Positions 1-9,541 of a stretch of DNA of 64,000 bases are shown one piece after another. Each line of letters begins with the position of its first letter. The first letter of the stretch is position 1. The notes beneath the pieces are model-generated. The model made no database searches and had not been told where the DNA came from. It saw nothing but the letters and a program-made list of their open reading frames with translations. The position numbers and the translations under genes were made by a program. Location of the stretch: NCBI RefSeq assembly GCF_000236905.1, contig NC_016526.1, positions 620,001-684,000 of the forward strand. Reading direction: 5' to 3'. The stretch is from Tetrapisispora phaffii CBS 4417 (Eukaryota; Ascomycota; Saccharomycetes; Saccharomycetales; Saccharomycetaceae).

Positions 1-771
1 GGTATTTGCATATGTTACGGCGTCACACATTAATTAAATGGGTGAAAAGTGTGACTTGGAGAACCTCAAAAGGTACCCCTAGTCTATGATTTCAGGGATT
101 GTTTGAGTCGATAGTTACTCCACTTTGCAGATTCAACAATTATTTTAATAACTTGTTGCCAGAGGAGTGGTTTGGAAGAAGATGAGATATTTGAACAAAA
201 TATTACTTTACGGTTCAACACACTGTTCATTGCAGCTGGTGGCGATGGCGGCGGTGATGGTTGTTGGAGGGGGCGCTACTCCAGAGTGATGTAAATGACA
301 GAATGCGTGTCACGTGATAGCCACGTGCAGTAGAACGATCGGCATGGGCGGTGGTGGCGGGTAACAACAACTGTAACGATGTCCAGTCAAGTTCCTCATA
401 ACTAGAGGAATGGACAACGTCAAGTACATGGAAGTAACAGTATGCAGAGCACTCTATTCTATACTTTGAAAACATGTTTGTTTCGAGCATTTGATAATAA
501 GAACAGATACCAGGAGACAGCACCAGTTAAATATGGTTCCAATATCTGATATACAAACCCTAGATTAATAATTGAGGAGACACAAGCGTGGAGCCCGCAA
601 CAGGCTCAATGGTGTTGCAGTTGACTGGGTGGTATGGGTGTAAGTTAGTGTTCATAGTAGGTAAGGACTATGATATTTAATCTGATTGGTTCTGCTATTA
701 CGTAAGCTACAAGCGAATACTATTACACACTGTCGCATTCGAGACTTAAGTATTGTCACATTGTGTTCCTC

Positions 772-909
772 TTTGCTCAATAGTTGAAGTCATTGCTTTA
801 ATATATTAATAGTTGTTAAATTACATACTGGATAGTTAGATAAATCTCTCTGGTCTCTTGGACCTGGATCAATGAATTATTTACTATTGATTACCGGGGT
901 TTATATATA
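772..909. repeat. Left arm of long inverted repeat
   Basis: Bases 846-909 are the exact reverse complement of 1127-1190 (64 bp). Outward of this the match continues imperfectly to about 772 (partner about 1264), with scattered substitutions and short gaps. Inward, the match stops abruptly at 910, where TGTTGGAAATG begins, a sequence resembling a yeast LTR end. This arm lacks the 22-bp terminal repeat carried by the other copy and looks truncated. Confidence 0.75.
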
Positions 910-1097
910 CTGTTGGAAATGTAACTGGTCGTATAGGTGACTATACGATACCAGATAGTACCTCTTTAGGAGATTATTGTTGCCGACCTGAAACAATAGT
1001 GCCTGCAAGAATGTAATAGCAGAATTTCTAATGCAATAAATAGTACTGTAGAACCATCAGCCTGCCGTACGTGTTCAACTCGACGACGTCGTCTTGT

Positions 1098-1300
1098 TGG
1101 ACAGAACGGTAGATTGAAACATGATATATATATAAACCCCGGTAATCAATAGTAAATAATTCATTGATCCAGGTCCAAGAGACCAGAGAGGTTAATTTAG
1201 ATATAAAGTATATAATCTAACAACATTTTAATATATTAAGGCAATGAACACAACTGTTGAGCAAGCATATACATAATATTTCAATCTACCGTTCTGTCCA
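1098..1300. repeat. 203-bp element with 22-bp perfect terminal inverted repeats; contains right arm of the long inverted repeat
   Basis: Bases 1098-1119 (beginning TGGACAGAACGG) are the exact reverse complement of 1279-1300 (ending CCGTTCTGTCCA). The inside of the element (1127-1264) is the inverted partner of 772-909. TGTT just before and TCTAACAACA just after resemble LTR ends. It could be a solo LTR with unusual internal symmetry, or a short non-autonomous element with terminal inverted repeats. No clear target-site duplication was seen. Confidence 0.6.
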
Positions 1301-1446
1301 GTGTCATTTCTAACAACAACTTCTGTTATAAATCTAAGATTCCTGACAGTTTATTAATATCGACAAGTTATACAAGCAGTCGTCCCAGGCTCCGGCACAC
1401 AGTAACTGATGGCCCATCAGTACAACGACAAGACATAACAAATACG

Positions 1447-1519
1447 GCCTTGTTGGCGCAATCGGTAGCGCGTGTGACTCTTAATCACAAGGTTAGGGGT
1501 TCGATCCCCCTACAGGGCT
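1447..1519 (+). tRNA. tRNA-Lys (anticodon CUU)
   Basis: A 73-nt cloverleaf with no intron. The acceptor stem pairs GCCTTGT with ACAGGGC and leaves T1519 as discriminator. The anticodon loop reads ACTCTTAA with anticodon CTT, and the T arm contains GGTTCGATCC. It is nearly identical to the S. cerevisiae tRNA-Lys(CUU) as remembered. The A and B boxes are internal, as usual for Pol III. Confidence 0.97.
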
Positions 1520-1522
1520 TTC

Positions 1523-1528
1523 TTTTTT
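1523..1528 (+). terminator. Pol III terminator of tRNA-Lys
   Basis: A run of six T residues begins four bases after the tRNA, the standard RNA polymerase III stop signal. Confidence 0.8.
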
Positions 1529-2005
1529 CCATCTTCCTTGATTGTCCCGAACGGTTCGGCCAAACCGTCCTGCCCGAACCGCTCAGCGCTCAGAACGCAC
1601 TCGCACGGACCACTGCCGTGCGAGATTGTGAGTTCTGACCCCCCTCACACCACGGGTAACCGTGTCCCGGATCGAGTCTCGATATCAAATAACACAGAGG
1701 TACCACATCTCTCACAACTGCCTACAAGGAGGATGCTAAGAGCATTCTTCTAGTTTACTTGTTACAATGACAATGCAATGGTCTTAAACTAAACAATGCT
1801 GTTAGCAACGACGTCAGGTTGTCGATATTTTTTGTTTTCATACAATGTGGACGAGCAAGACAGCGATTGTGTTGCTCAAATGATAATAAACAAGAAGCTT
1901 CTCATTTACAATTGAGATTAGCCAATTCCCTCATGTCTGCCCCACCCCCCCCCCCTCTTTGACCTCCTTGACCCTTACAACCGTATTTTATTTGTTTCAT
2001 TTTAT

Positions 2006-2013
2006 TATATAAG
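2006..2013 (+). promoter_or_regulatory. TATA box of PGM1
   Basis: TATATAAG matches the yeast consensus TATAWAWR and lies about 290 bp upstream of the PGM1 start codon. Confidence 0.55.
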
Positions 2014-2164
2014 GTCCTCAAATGAGCAAACTGACCTAGTGCATTTGACTCAGCAACACTTCCTAATCAAGATCTTCATTTACCATTTTCATTTGTCTGT
2101 TTTCCCCTCTTCTCGTTCTTGCAACCACAAGAACGGACTAATAAATACACAATCACTATCGCAA

Positions 2165-2213
2165 TATATATATATATATATATACATACGCATACGCATA
2201 CGCATACGCATAT
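2165..2213. repeat. TA-dinucleotide and CATACG hexamer microsatellite
   Basis: A TA run is followed by about four to five copies of the hexamer CATACG, ending 90 bp before the PGM1 ATG. It lies in the likely 5' leader or proximal promoter and should vary in length between strains. Confidence 0.85.
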
Positions 2214-2302
2214 ATTTATACTTATTATACTTAGAAAGCTTTTTATCAATCCCCATTCCTACCAACTGTCAAAGGAACAATATCTGCATACTACCGATCA
2301 CA

Positions 2303-4012
2303 ATGTCTTTGTCCGTGCAAGAGATCCCAACTAAACCTTACCAGGACCAGAAACCTGGTACTTCAGGTTTACGTAAGAAGTCTAAAGTATTTATGAATGA
2401 GCCAAACTACACAGAGAATTTCATTCAGGCCATTTTGGATGCAATCCCAGAAGGCTCTGAAAACTCTACCTTGGTTGTCGGCGGTGATGGTCGTTTCTAC
2501 AACGATGTCATTCTACAATTGATTGCTGAAATTGGTGCTGCCAATGGTGTTAGAAAATTGATTATCGGCCAAGCTGGTATTCTATCTACCCCAGCAGCTT
2601 CCCACATCATCAGAACTTACCATGAAGAAGTCACAGGTGGCATCATTTTAACTGCTTCGCACAACCCAGGTGGTCCAGAAAATGATATTGGTATCAAATA
2701 TAATTTAGCAAATGGTGGTCCAGCTCCCGAATCTGTTACAAATGCAATCTGGGAAGCATCAAAGAATTTAACCACTTACAAGACAATGAAGGATTTCCCA
2801 AAGATTGATATTAACACAATTTCAGAAAACGTTAAATATGGTCCATTATTAATTGATATCATAGACTCAACAGAAGATTACGTCAAGTTCTTGAAAGAGA
2901 TTTTTGATTTCCCATTGATCAAAAAGTTCATTGAGACTCAACGTAAGACGAATAATTGGAAATTACTATTCGATTCATTGAATGGTGTCACTGGCCCTTA
3001 CGGGAAAGCTATCTTCGTGGACGAATTTGGTTTGCCAGCAGACGAAGTATTACAAAATTGGCACCCACAACCAGATTTTGGCGGTTTACATCCAGATCCA
3101 AACTTGACCTATGCTAGAACGTTAGTTGATAGAGTTGATAAAGAGAAAATCGAATTTGGTGCTGCCTCGGATGGTGATGGTGACAGAAATATGATTTACG
3201 GTTACGGTCCTGCATTCGTCTCCCCAGGTGACTCAGTTGCAATCATAGCTGAATATGCCAACGAAATCCCATATTTTGCAAAGCAAGGTATTTATGGTGT
3301 AGCAAGATCTTTCCCTACATCTAGTGCCATCGACTTAGTGGCTAAACATAAAGGATTAGATTGTTATGAAGTACCAACAGGTTGGAAATTTTTTTGTGCA
3401 TTGTTTGATGCTAAGAAACTATCAATTTGCGGCGAAGAATCATTTGGTACAGGTTCCAACCATGTAAGAGAAAAAGATGGTGTGTGGGCAATTATTGCTT
3501 GGTTAAACATTTTAGCTATATATAACAAACATCATCCAGAAAAAGACGCTTCGATCAAGACCATTCAAACAGAATTCTGGCAAAAGTACGGTCGTACTTT
3601 CTTTACCCGTTATGATTACGAAAGCCTTCCTTCTGCAGATGCAGCCAAAGTTGTTGATTTCCTAAATGCGTTTGTCACTAATCCAAAGACTAAGAATGCA
3701 GCATTCCCAGGTGATCCAAACCTAACTGTTGTAGATTGCGGTGACTTTTCATACACTGATTTGGATGGCTCTGTTTCTGATCATCAAGGGCTATTCTTCA
3801 AGTTGTCTAACGGTGCTAGAATCGTGCTAAGATTATCTGGTACAGGTTCTTCCGGTGCTACAATTAGACTGTATGCTGAACAATACAGTGATGACCAAAC
3901 TAAATACAATGATTCAGCCGATGATGTTTTAAAACCAGTGATAAAGTCAGTTGTCAAGTTCTTAAAATTCCAAGAATTCATCGGAACTGAGGAACCAAAT
4001 GTCAAAACTTAG
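2303..4012 (+). CDS. PGM1: Phosphoglucomutase (569 aa)
   Basis: Interconverts glucose-1-phosphate and glucose-6-phosphate in the cytosol, linking glycolysis to trehalose, glycogen and UDP-glucose synthesis and to galactose use. The protein shows the whole family layout: the catalytic phosphoserine loop TASHNPGG (Ser119), the Mg2+ loop DGDGDRN, the sugar-binding GEESFG motif, and a C-terminal RLSGTGSSGATIRLY phosphate-binding loop. The ATG at 2303 was chosen because it begins MSLSVQEIPTKPY and gives 569 aa, the family length; the frame is open 88 codons further upstream but only from a GTG and through the promoter repeats. S. cerevisiae has duplicates PGM1 and PGM2; adjacency to YPK1 and RRN3 in matching orientation favours PGM1, but a species with one copy would simply have the common ancestor. 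Confidence 0.96.
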   Translation: MSLSVQEIPTKPYQDQKPGTSGLRKKSKVFMNEPNYTENFIQAILDAIPEGSENSTLVVGGDGRFYNDVILQLIAEIGAANGVRKLIIGQAGILSTPAASHIIRTYHEEVTGGIILTASHNPGGPENDIGIKYNLANGGPAPESVTNAIWEASKNLTTYKTMKDFPKIDINTISENVKYGPLLIDIIDSTEDYVKFLKEIFDFPLIKKFIETQRKTNNWKLLFDSLNGVTGPYGKAIFVDEFGLPADEVLQNWHPQPDFGGLHPDPNLTYARTLVDRVDKEKIEFGAASDGDGDRNMIYGYGPAFVSPGDSVAIIAEYANEIPYFAKQGIYGVARSFPTSSAIDLVAKHKGLDCYEVPTGWKFFCALFDAKKLSICGEESFGTGSNHVREKDGVWAIIAWLNILAIYNKHHPEKDASIKTIQTEFWQKYGRTFFTRYDYESLPSADAAKVVDFLNAFVTNPKTKNAAFPGDPNLTVVDCGDFSYTDLDGSVSDHQGLFFKLSNGARIVLRLSGTGSSGATIRLYAEQYSDDQTKYNDSADDVLKPVIKSVVKFLKFQEFIGTEEPNVKT

Positions 4013-4675
4013 TAAAACTATATATATATAATGAAATGAAAGCTTTTCTCTCCCCATCCTCCCAATATATACACATCTTAAAAAAGATTGCATGAATATT
4101 TAAATAATTCTTTAAAAACAATAAATTATCACTTTCTCATCGCCATAATAAGCATTTGATAAAGATATCTTTCATTGTTCATGATTTTGGAATGAACGAA
4201 CAACTTTTCAAAAAGATCTAACTCTTGTACTAATCCTAAAGACCCTCAATTCTGACAAGAAACTAATCCTTTTGTATGCGCTCATGATCATTACATCTCA
4301 TCAAATTACTTTTATATACCTCTCGTTCCTCTGAAACTCTTAATGTTCTTCCAATTGATCGTTCGATTTTAGCAAAACAAAACCTTTCGCGCCTTGTTGA
4401 ATCGAAATTAGCTCCTGGATCTTTCCAGGAATGTCTTTTATTGGGCAATGTTAAAAGATAAAAGTATATAATCTGAATATGATACTATACTTGTATCTTA
4501 AGTAATGTTTTTTATAGTTTATTAATTGCTTCGAGGAAGTCTCTAACAGGCGAGTATCTGAACAACTGGTTTCTAGATCATATCGTTTGACTACGCTGAA
4601 ATATTTCAGTACCTTTCGTTTAGGCCATAGAGGATACAGATAAAAAGAAGAATAATAATAATCATAATAGCGACA
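4013..4675. other. PGM1-YPK1 intergenic region
   Basis: Contains the AT-rich 3' end of PGM1, with a TATATATATA efficiency-type element at about 4020, and the YPK1 promoter. A 14-bp perfect palindrome CTGAAATATTTCAG lies at 4596-4609, 67 bp before the YPK1 start. No gene or RNA was recognised. Confidence 0.5.
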
Positions 4676-6727
4676 ATGTACTCTTGGAAACTGTCAAAAC
4701 TCAGATTTAATAAATCAAAAGAGGAGAAGAATAATAAAGAGAAGGAGAACGAATCGGAGAAAGGACATGATATCAACAGAACCAAATCGCCAAGTTTATT
4801 TCATTTCCATCATGAAAAGAAAAACAATAGCGAGGAATCTGGCTTAGAGGGTAGATCTGCAGTTGAAAGCGACGCAGATAGGGAGACTGTCATTACAAAG
4901 AACCCTGAACACCATACCTCAAATGCCCATGATACAGATTTTGCTTCTCATTTAACTGATAATTCAACAAGCAATGAAGAAACAAAGCATCAAGAACAGT
5001 TCTCTGCTAATAATGAAGAAAACAAACAACCCAGTGATACATCTTCTAATATTGGCTTGATGACCATTAAAATATACAGTGGTTCGGATTTTATTTTACC
5101 CTTTTCTTTAACATCGAATAAGCAAATTTTAGCTAAATTAATGTCATCCGGTGCTCCACCTCCAGGTGAAGATAGTCTTGATATTGACGATATTACATCG
5201 AAGTTATCAAAGTTGAATATTGTTAGTGATAACAATTCACCTTACGAAGAGTTAATCACAGGAGATAAATGTACAGATATTGTGCCAGCAACCATTAAAT
5301 TGCCCGGTTCTGAAACATTAAACCCACTTCTGTATTTTACAATTGAATTTGATAATACCGTAGCTACAATTGAACCAGAATACGGTACAATAAGAAACCC
5401 TGTTTTCAATAAAATCTCGTCTTTTGATGTCACAAGAAAGTTATCAAGTTTGAAGATCGATGTTTTTGCACGTATCCCATCAATATTGCTACCATCAACA
5501 GTGTGGCAGAAGGAAGCAAGTGCTGAAGATGAAAAGGTCTCGCAATTATTAAGTAAGATTAACTCGAATCAAGATATCCATATTGATTCTTTTGAATTGC
5601 CATTAAGTTTATTTATCAACTCTGCCGCTAACGTTAGGTTATATAACCATCATTGGGTAAACTTAAAAGATGGTTTTGGTAAATTAAATTTATCAATCGA
5701 CTATAGACCATCTAGGAATAAGCCGTTGTCAATAGATGACTTCGATTTATTAAAGGTGATTGGAAAAGGTTCCTTTGGTAAAGTTATGCAAGTTAGAAAA
5801 AAAGATACAAAAAATATCTATGCATTAAAGGCAATTAAGAAATCATACATTATTTCTAAGTCTGAAGTAACACACACATTAGCAGAAAGAACCGTTTTAT
5901 CAAGAGTGAATTGTCCCTTTATAGTTCCATTAAAGTTTTCATTTCAGTCACCAGAAAAGTTATATTTGGTTCTAGCATTCATCAATGGAGGTGAACTATT
6001 TTACCATTTACAAAAAGAGGGTAGATTTGACTTATCCAGATCAAGATTTTACACTGCTGAATTATTATGTGCACTTGAAACTTTACATAATTTGAATGTC
6101 ATTTACCGTGACCTGAAACCAGAAAACATCTTATTGGATTATCAAGGCCATATTACTTTATGTGACTTTGGTTTATGTAAGCTAAACATGAAAGATGATG
6201 ATAAAACAGACACCTTTTGTGGAACACCTGAATATCTTGCACCTGAACTATTATTGGGGCAAGGTTATTCAAAAGAAGTGGATTGGTGGACATTAGGTGT
6301 ATTACTTTACGAAATGTTAACAGGTTTACCACCATATTATGATGAAGACGTACCAAAGATGTATAAGAAAATTTTGAAAGAACCGTTAAGATTCCCAGAA
6401 GGATTCGATAGTGATGCCAAAGATCTACTGATCGGATTATTAAGTCGTGATCCAAAGAGAAGATTAGGTTACAACGGTGCGGACGAGATTAAAAACCATC
6501 CATTTTTCTATAATCTCTCTTGGAAGAGGTTATGGATGAAAGGTTACATTTCCCCATACAAACCTCCTGTGACAAACTCCAGCGATACGAGCAATTTTGA
6601 TCAAGAGTTCACAAGAGAGAAACCAATTGATAGTGTTGTTGACGAGTTCTTAAGTAATAGTGTTCAACAACAATTCGGAGGCTGGACATACGTCGGAAAC
6701 GAACAATTGGGAAGTCCAGCCACATAA
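4676..6727 (+). CDS. YPK1: AGC-family protein kinase Ypk1 (683 aa)
   Basis: Orthologue of the SGK-like kinase that acts downstream of TORC2 and Pkh1/2 in sphingolipid and plasma-membrane homeostasis. A Ser/Lys-rich N-terminus is followed by a conserved domain that resembles a C2-like fold (about 125-345). The kinase domain begins near residue 355, with GKGSFGKV at 363, catalytic Lys385 in ALKAIKK, YRDLKPEN and CDFG. The activation-loop Thr513 (TFCGTPEY) corresponds to the PDK1 site. Near the end, FGGWTYVG (Thr671) is the hydrophobic motif phosphorylated by TORC2 in the S. cerevisiae protein. Length is close to Ypk1 (680 aa). The start MYSWK matches the Ypk1 N-terminus. The duplicate YPK2 cannot be excluded by sequence alone; the RRN3 neighbour fits YPK1. 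Confidence 0.96.
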   Translation: MYSWKLSKLRFNKSKEEKNNKEKENESEKGHDINRTKSPSLFHFHHEKKNNSEESGLEGRSAVESDADRETVITKNPEHHTSNAHDTDFASHLTDNSTSNEETKHQEQFSANNEENKQPSDTSSNIGLMTIKIYSGSDFILPFSLTSNKQILAKLMSSGAPPPGEDSLDIDDITSKLSKLNIVSDNNSPYEELITGDKCTDIVPATIKLPGSETLNPLLYFTIEFDNTVATIEPEYGTIRNPVFNKISSFDVTRKLSSLKIDVFARIPSILLPSTVWQKEASAEDEKVSQLLSKINSNQDIHIDSFELPLSLFINSAANVRLYNHHWVNLKDGFGKLNLSIDYRPSRNKPLSIDDFDLLKVIGKGSFGKVMQVRKKDTKNIYALKAIKKSYIISKSEVTHTLAERTVLSRVNCPFIVPLKFSFQSPEKLYLVLAFINGGELFYHLQKEGRFDLSRSRFYTAELLCALETLHNLNVIYRDLKPENILLDYQGHITLCDFGLCKLNMKDDDKTDTFCGTPEYLAPELLLGQGYSKEVDWWTLGVLLYEMLTGLPPYYDEDVPKMYKKILKEPLRFPEGFDSDAKDLLIGLLSRDPKRRLGYNGADEIKNHPFFYNLSWKRLWMKGYISPYKPPVTNSSDTSNFDQEFTREKPIDSVVDEFLSNSVQQQFGGWTYVGNEQLGSPAT

Positions 6728-6934
6728 CACAGAGTATGTACAGAAATATGAGAAGTAAAAACATAAAAACATGAACGATGCATAATCCATAAATCTATAA
6801 ATCTATAAATCTCTATAGCTTATGGTATTCGGAGGATTTCACAAATATTCAATAAACACACACATAATTATGAATTTGTATATATACACTTGCTAAGGCT
6901 AAGGAAACAATGGCCATAAACGATCACATCACAT

Positions 6935-6963
6935 CTCATCTCACCTCATTGAGGTGAGATGAG
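6935..6963. promoter_or_regulatory. 29-nt palindrome of GATGAG/PAC-like elements upstream of RRN3
   Basis: CTCATCTCACCTCA, a single T, and its exact reverse complement TGAGGTGAGATGAG. Each arm ends in GATGAG, the core of the PAC element found in yeast ribosome-biogenesis promoters. It lies between YPK1 and RRN3, about 650 bp before RRN3, and could also act as part of the YPK1 3' end. Confidence 0.55.
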
Positions 6964-7100
6964 CCTTAAATTCCAGTTTTCACTTCTCAACTCCCACGCA
7001 AATGGTAGTACAAGCAACATTTACAAAGCTTTAACTTTTCATAAAAAATGACATTTTCCATTTTCTGCAAAAAATTTAATGATGAGAAAGAAGAAATCAA

Positions 7101-7112
7101 AAAAATTTTTCA
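7101..7112 (-). promoter_or_regulatory. RRPE element upstream of RRN3
   Basis: AAAAATTTTTCA is the exact reverse complement of the ribosomal RNA processing element TGAAAAATTTTT. RRPE and PAC together mark growth-regulated ribosome biogenesis genes, in keeping with Rrn3 being a Pol I factor. Confidence 0.6.
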
Positions 7113-7612
7113 TTTAAATAATGATTCACTTTTAAATAATTGTAATGATTAATGTATTTATGTTCTAATCTTGGTATAATTATGTCATTCGTAAATACAG
7201 TACTAATAGCATTTACATTTGAATTCTCCTTGGAAGGTCTAGTGCTGAGAAGAAAACTGAAGCTAGAAGATAAGAACCCCAGGCGACATCAAAGGTTTTT
7301 ATTATACTTTTATTTTAATTTTATTGTTAACGAAGAAGAAAGCATTCTAGGATTATCTGGTTTTAAAAGGTACAAGATTCCATAAAAGTGTTAGATAACA
7401 GATAGTTTATTGGACTTTTTGGAATACGATAAGTGAACAAATCAGACATTCGACACGCTGCCTTTTCATTATTAATCTGTTCTAGTCTGAACGTCAGTTT
7501 TACTTTAACTCTTTTATTCTTTTTATACTCTTATTTTTTTCTTTTGGTTTTATTTACATACATATGCATTATATTCATTTGATCAGATCCATTACATTGC
7601 ACTTATTACATA

Positions 7613-9541
7613 ATGATAGCTATTGAACGGTCTGAAACAACTATGAACAATTCTGGCGTGGTCGCTGAGAAAGAGGAAGTCGATATGAATACGAAAAATG
7701 TTTCTGTTAAGAGAAGAAAAGTTGAGTTCTCTGAGGATGTGATGTTGCATTCCATCTCTGCCAGAAATGCAGACGGTGTAGAAGATTCTAAGGATCCTCA
7801 AATAGCCGAAACCATGTACAGAAGATATGTATTATCCGCATTGGAGGCTCTTGATACAAAGGACTCTTCACTAATAGATTCGATATCTAATCAAATGAGT
7901 TTACCAACCTCTAACAAGGAACGAATTAGTGAATCTAATTTAAATATCTTATTAGATATATTGTCATCGAATGTTAGTCGTATTGATAGTCCCTTATGTA
8001 ATAATTTGATTTTATCAATTATAAATTTTGAAGAATGGTATGAGTTACCAACTGCTTCTCTTACAAAATATATTTTCTTCATTCAAGTTTTATGTTCAAG
8101 TTTACCAAAATGGTGGCAAGATATATCAATGGCAATAATATCGAAATTCATCTTAGCACCAGAAAAGACGATAAAACATCATGAACTTATAGCATATTTT
8201 ATAAAGACGATCCCATCTACAATTAATATGGTAGGTGATTTTTTGGTGAAATTTTTCCCAAATAAAAATGACTCTAAACAAAAACTAGTAAATTATATTA
8301 CAAATTTACTAATGTTAACTGATTATTGTAAAGAATTGAGGTTTCTAGTGTGGTCATTATTAATTGAAAAAATAATCACGCTAGATGTCGAGTTACAAAA
8401 TGAACTAGATGAACTGGATGATGATGACGAACTAGAAGAATTTGATGGAGATTCCAGTAATGATGAAGAAGATGAAGACAGTGATGAAGAGATTGAAAAT
8501 GAGGAAAATAAGTCAATTATTTTAGAAGCAGAACAAGACAATGATAATGATGAAGATGGTGATCAGGAGGAGGAAGGGGAAACTTACAGCGCTGAAGTTT
8601 CTCAAAGTATTAAAGAGCTCTCTTCTAAATTAGATTCCATCCTATCTCTATTGACTTCAAAGTTATCTCATGAAGTCTCACCAGAGAAAATAGAAAGTGG
8701 TGAAGGTGTAGGCTTATTTAATAAATTGACTGCTTTGTTCAAATCTCATGTTCTTCCTACCTATTATACCAAATCAATCCAATACATCATGTTTTACATT
8801 TCACAACAGCAAAATGAATTAATGGACTCATTTTTGGTCACATTAATTGACATTGCATTTTCATCAAACGAAACTTCAGAAACTAAAATAAAATCATTAC
8901 AATATCTAGGTTCCTATATCGCTCGTGCTAAGAAAGTTTCAAAGACCCAAGTGATTTTTGTGACAAGTTATTTAACCTCATGGTTGAATAGATTTGTATT
9001 GGAGAGAGAAGAGGAAGTTGACCAAATTGGTGGTATGGAAAGATTTAAACAATTTTATGCTACTTTTCAAGCTTTATGTTACATGTTCTGCTTTAGACAT
9101 TCCGACCTCAAAGATGCAGATGGTAATTGGGATTGTGAATTAGATAAGTTTTTCCAAAGAATGGTCATTTCTAAATTTAATCCTTTGAAATATTGTAATG
9201 AGAATGTTATGATGATGTTTGCTAGAATTACACAGCATGAAGGTATTGCTTATTGCTTTGGTATAATCGAAAGTAATAACAATGAAAGATTAAGAGGAAT
9301 CATGGGAAGATCTTCGACACCAACAACTGAGAGAAATGGTGTAACCGACGACAAATCTTCGAGTAATTTCACAGCTTCAACTTGGTCCTTAGTGACTAGA
9401 CAGCAATTCATCGATTTACAAAGTTATTTCCCATTTGATCCATTATTTTTAAAAGAATACAAAATTATGATGAAAGATTACTACATCGAGTGGAATGAAG
9501 CAAGTGGTGATTACGAAAGCGATGATGACTCTGACGATTAA
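7613..9541 (+). CDS. RRN3: RNA polymerase I initiation factor Rrn3 (TIF-IA)
   Basis: Rrn3 binds the Pol I stalk and makes the polymerase competent to start rRNA transcription. The 642-aa product matches S. cerevisiae Rrn3 (627 aa) along its length: an N-terminal basic RRKVEFS segment, the helical repeat core with SSLPKWWQD and LVNYITNLL, a long acidic insert of Asp/Glu (about residues 260-330), then conserved blocks such as VLPTYYTKSIQYIMF, YLTSWLNRFV and NNERLRGI, and the C-terminal YYIEWNEASG with an acidic tail. The acidic insert is known in the S. cerevisiae protein too. The first ATG is used; another Met lies ten codons further in. Follows YPK1 on the same strand. Confidence 0.96.
   Translation: MIAIERSETTMNNSGVVAEKEEVDMNTKNVSVKRRKVEFSEDVMLHSISARNADGVEDSKDPQIAETMYRRYVLSALEALDTKDSSLIDSISNQMSLPTSNKERISESNLNILLDILSSNVSRIDSPLCNNLILSIINFEEWYELPTASLTKYIFFIQVLCSSLPKWWQDISMAIISKFILAPEKTIKHHELIAYFIKTIPSTINMVGDFLVKFFPNKNDSKQKLVNYITNLLMLTDYCKELRFLVWSLLIEKIITLDVELQNELDELDDDDELEEFDGDSSNDEEDEDSDEEIENEENKSIILEAEQDNDNDEDGDQEEEGETYSAEVSQSIKELSSKLDSILSLLTSKLSHEVSPEKIESGEGVGLFNKLTALFKSHVLPTYYTKSIQYIMFYISQQQNELMDSFLVTLIDIAFSSNETSETKIKSLQYLGSYIARAKKVSKTQVIFVTSYLTSWLNRFVLEREEEVDQIGGMERFKQFYATFQALCYMFCFRHSDLKDADGNWDCELDKFFQRMVISKFNPLKYCNENVMMMFARITQHEGIAYCFGIIESNNNERLRGIMGRSSTPTTERNGVTDDKSSSNFTASTWSLVTRQQFIDLQSYFPFDPLFLKEYKIMMKDYYIEWNEASGDYESDDDSDD

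Larger units (their letters stand above)
1..1446. other. Gene-free, repeat-rich DNA upstream of tRNA-Lys
   Basis: No protein-coding frame here is convincing. The stretch holds a 64-bp perfect inverted repeat (846-909 and 1127-1190) within a longer imperfect one, a 203-bp segment bounded by 22-bp perfect inverted repeats (1098-1300), and a 17-bp near-palindrome (1405-1421). A location just upstream of a tRNA gene is typical of yeast Ty/LTR relics, but no internal Ty coding sequence is visible, so the origin is inferred. Confidence 0.6.
1529..2302. other. Gap between tRNA-Lys and PGM1: GC-rich hairpin cluster, then PGM1 promoter
   Basis: Bases about 1535-1690 are clearly richer in GC than the surroundings and hold several inverted repeats, including CTCGCACGG (1600-1608) with CCGTGCGAG (1616-1624), and a Reb1-type site CGGGTAA (1653-1659). 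Further on lie an 11-base C run (1945-1955), a TATA box and the simple repeats of the PGM1 leader. No gene is recognised. Confidence 0.6.
6728..7612. other. YPK1-RRN3 intergenic region and RRN3 promoter
   Basis: Holds a perfect 14-bp-arm palindrome built of GATGAG repeats (6935-6963), a GATGAG at 7081, an exact RRPE (7101-7112) and long T-rich tracts near the RRN3 start. A 77-codon open frame at 7152-7385 has no recognisable features and is not called as a gene. Confidence 0.5.

Noticed and set aside
2039..2302. 88-codon N-terminal extension of phosphoglucomutase
   Set aside because: It begins with GTG and translates the TATA/hexamer microsatellite; the family start is MSLSVQEIPT at 2303.
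7152..7385. 77-codon frame upstream of RRN3
   Set aside because: It lies in the RRN3 promoter between RRPE and the start, with no recognisable homologue or conserved motif.
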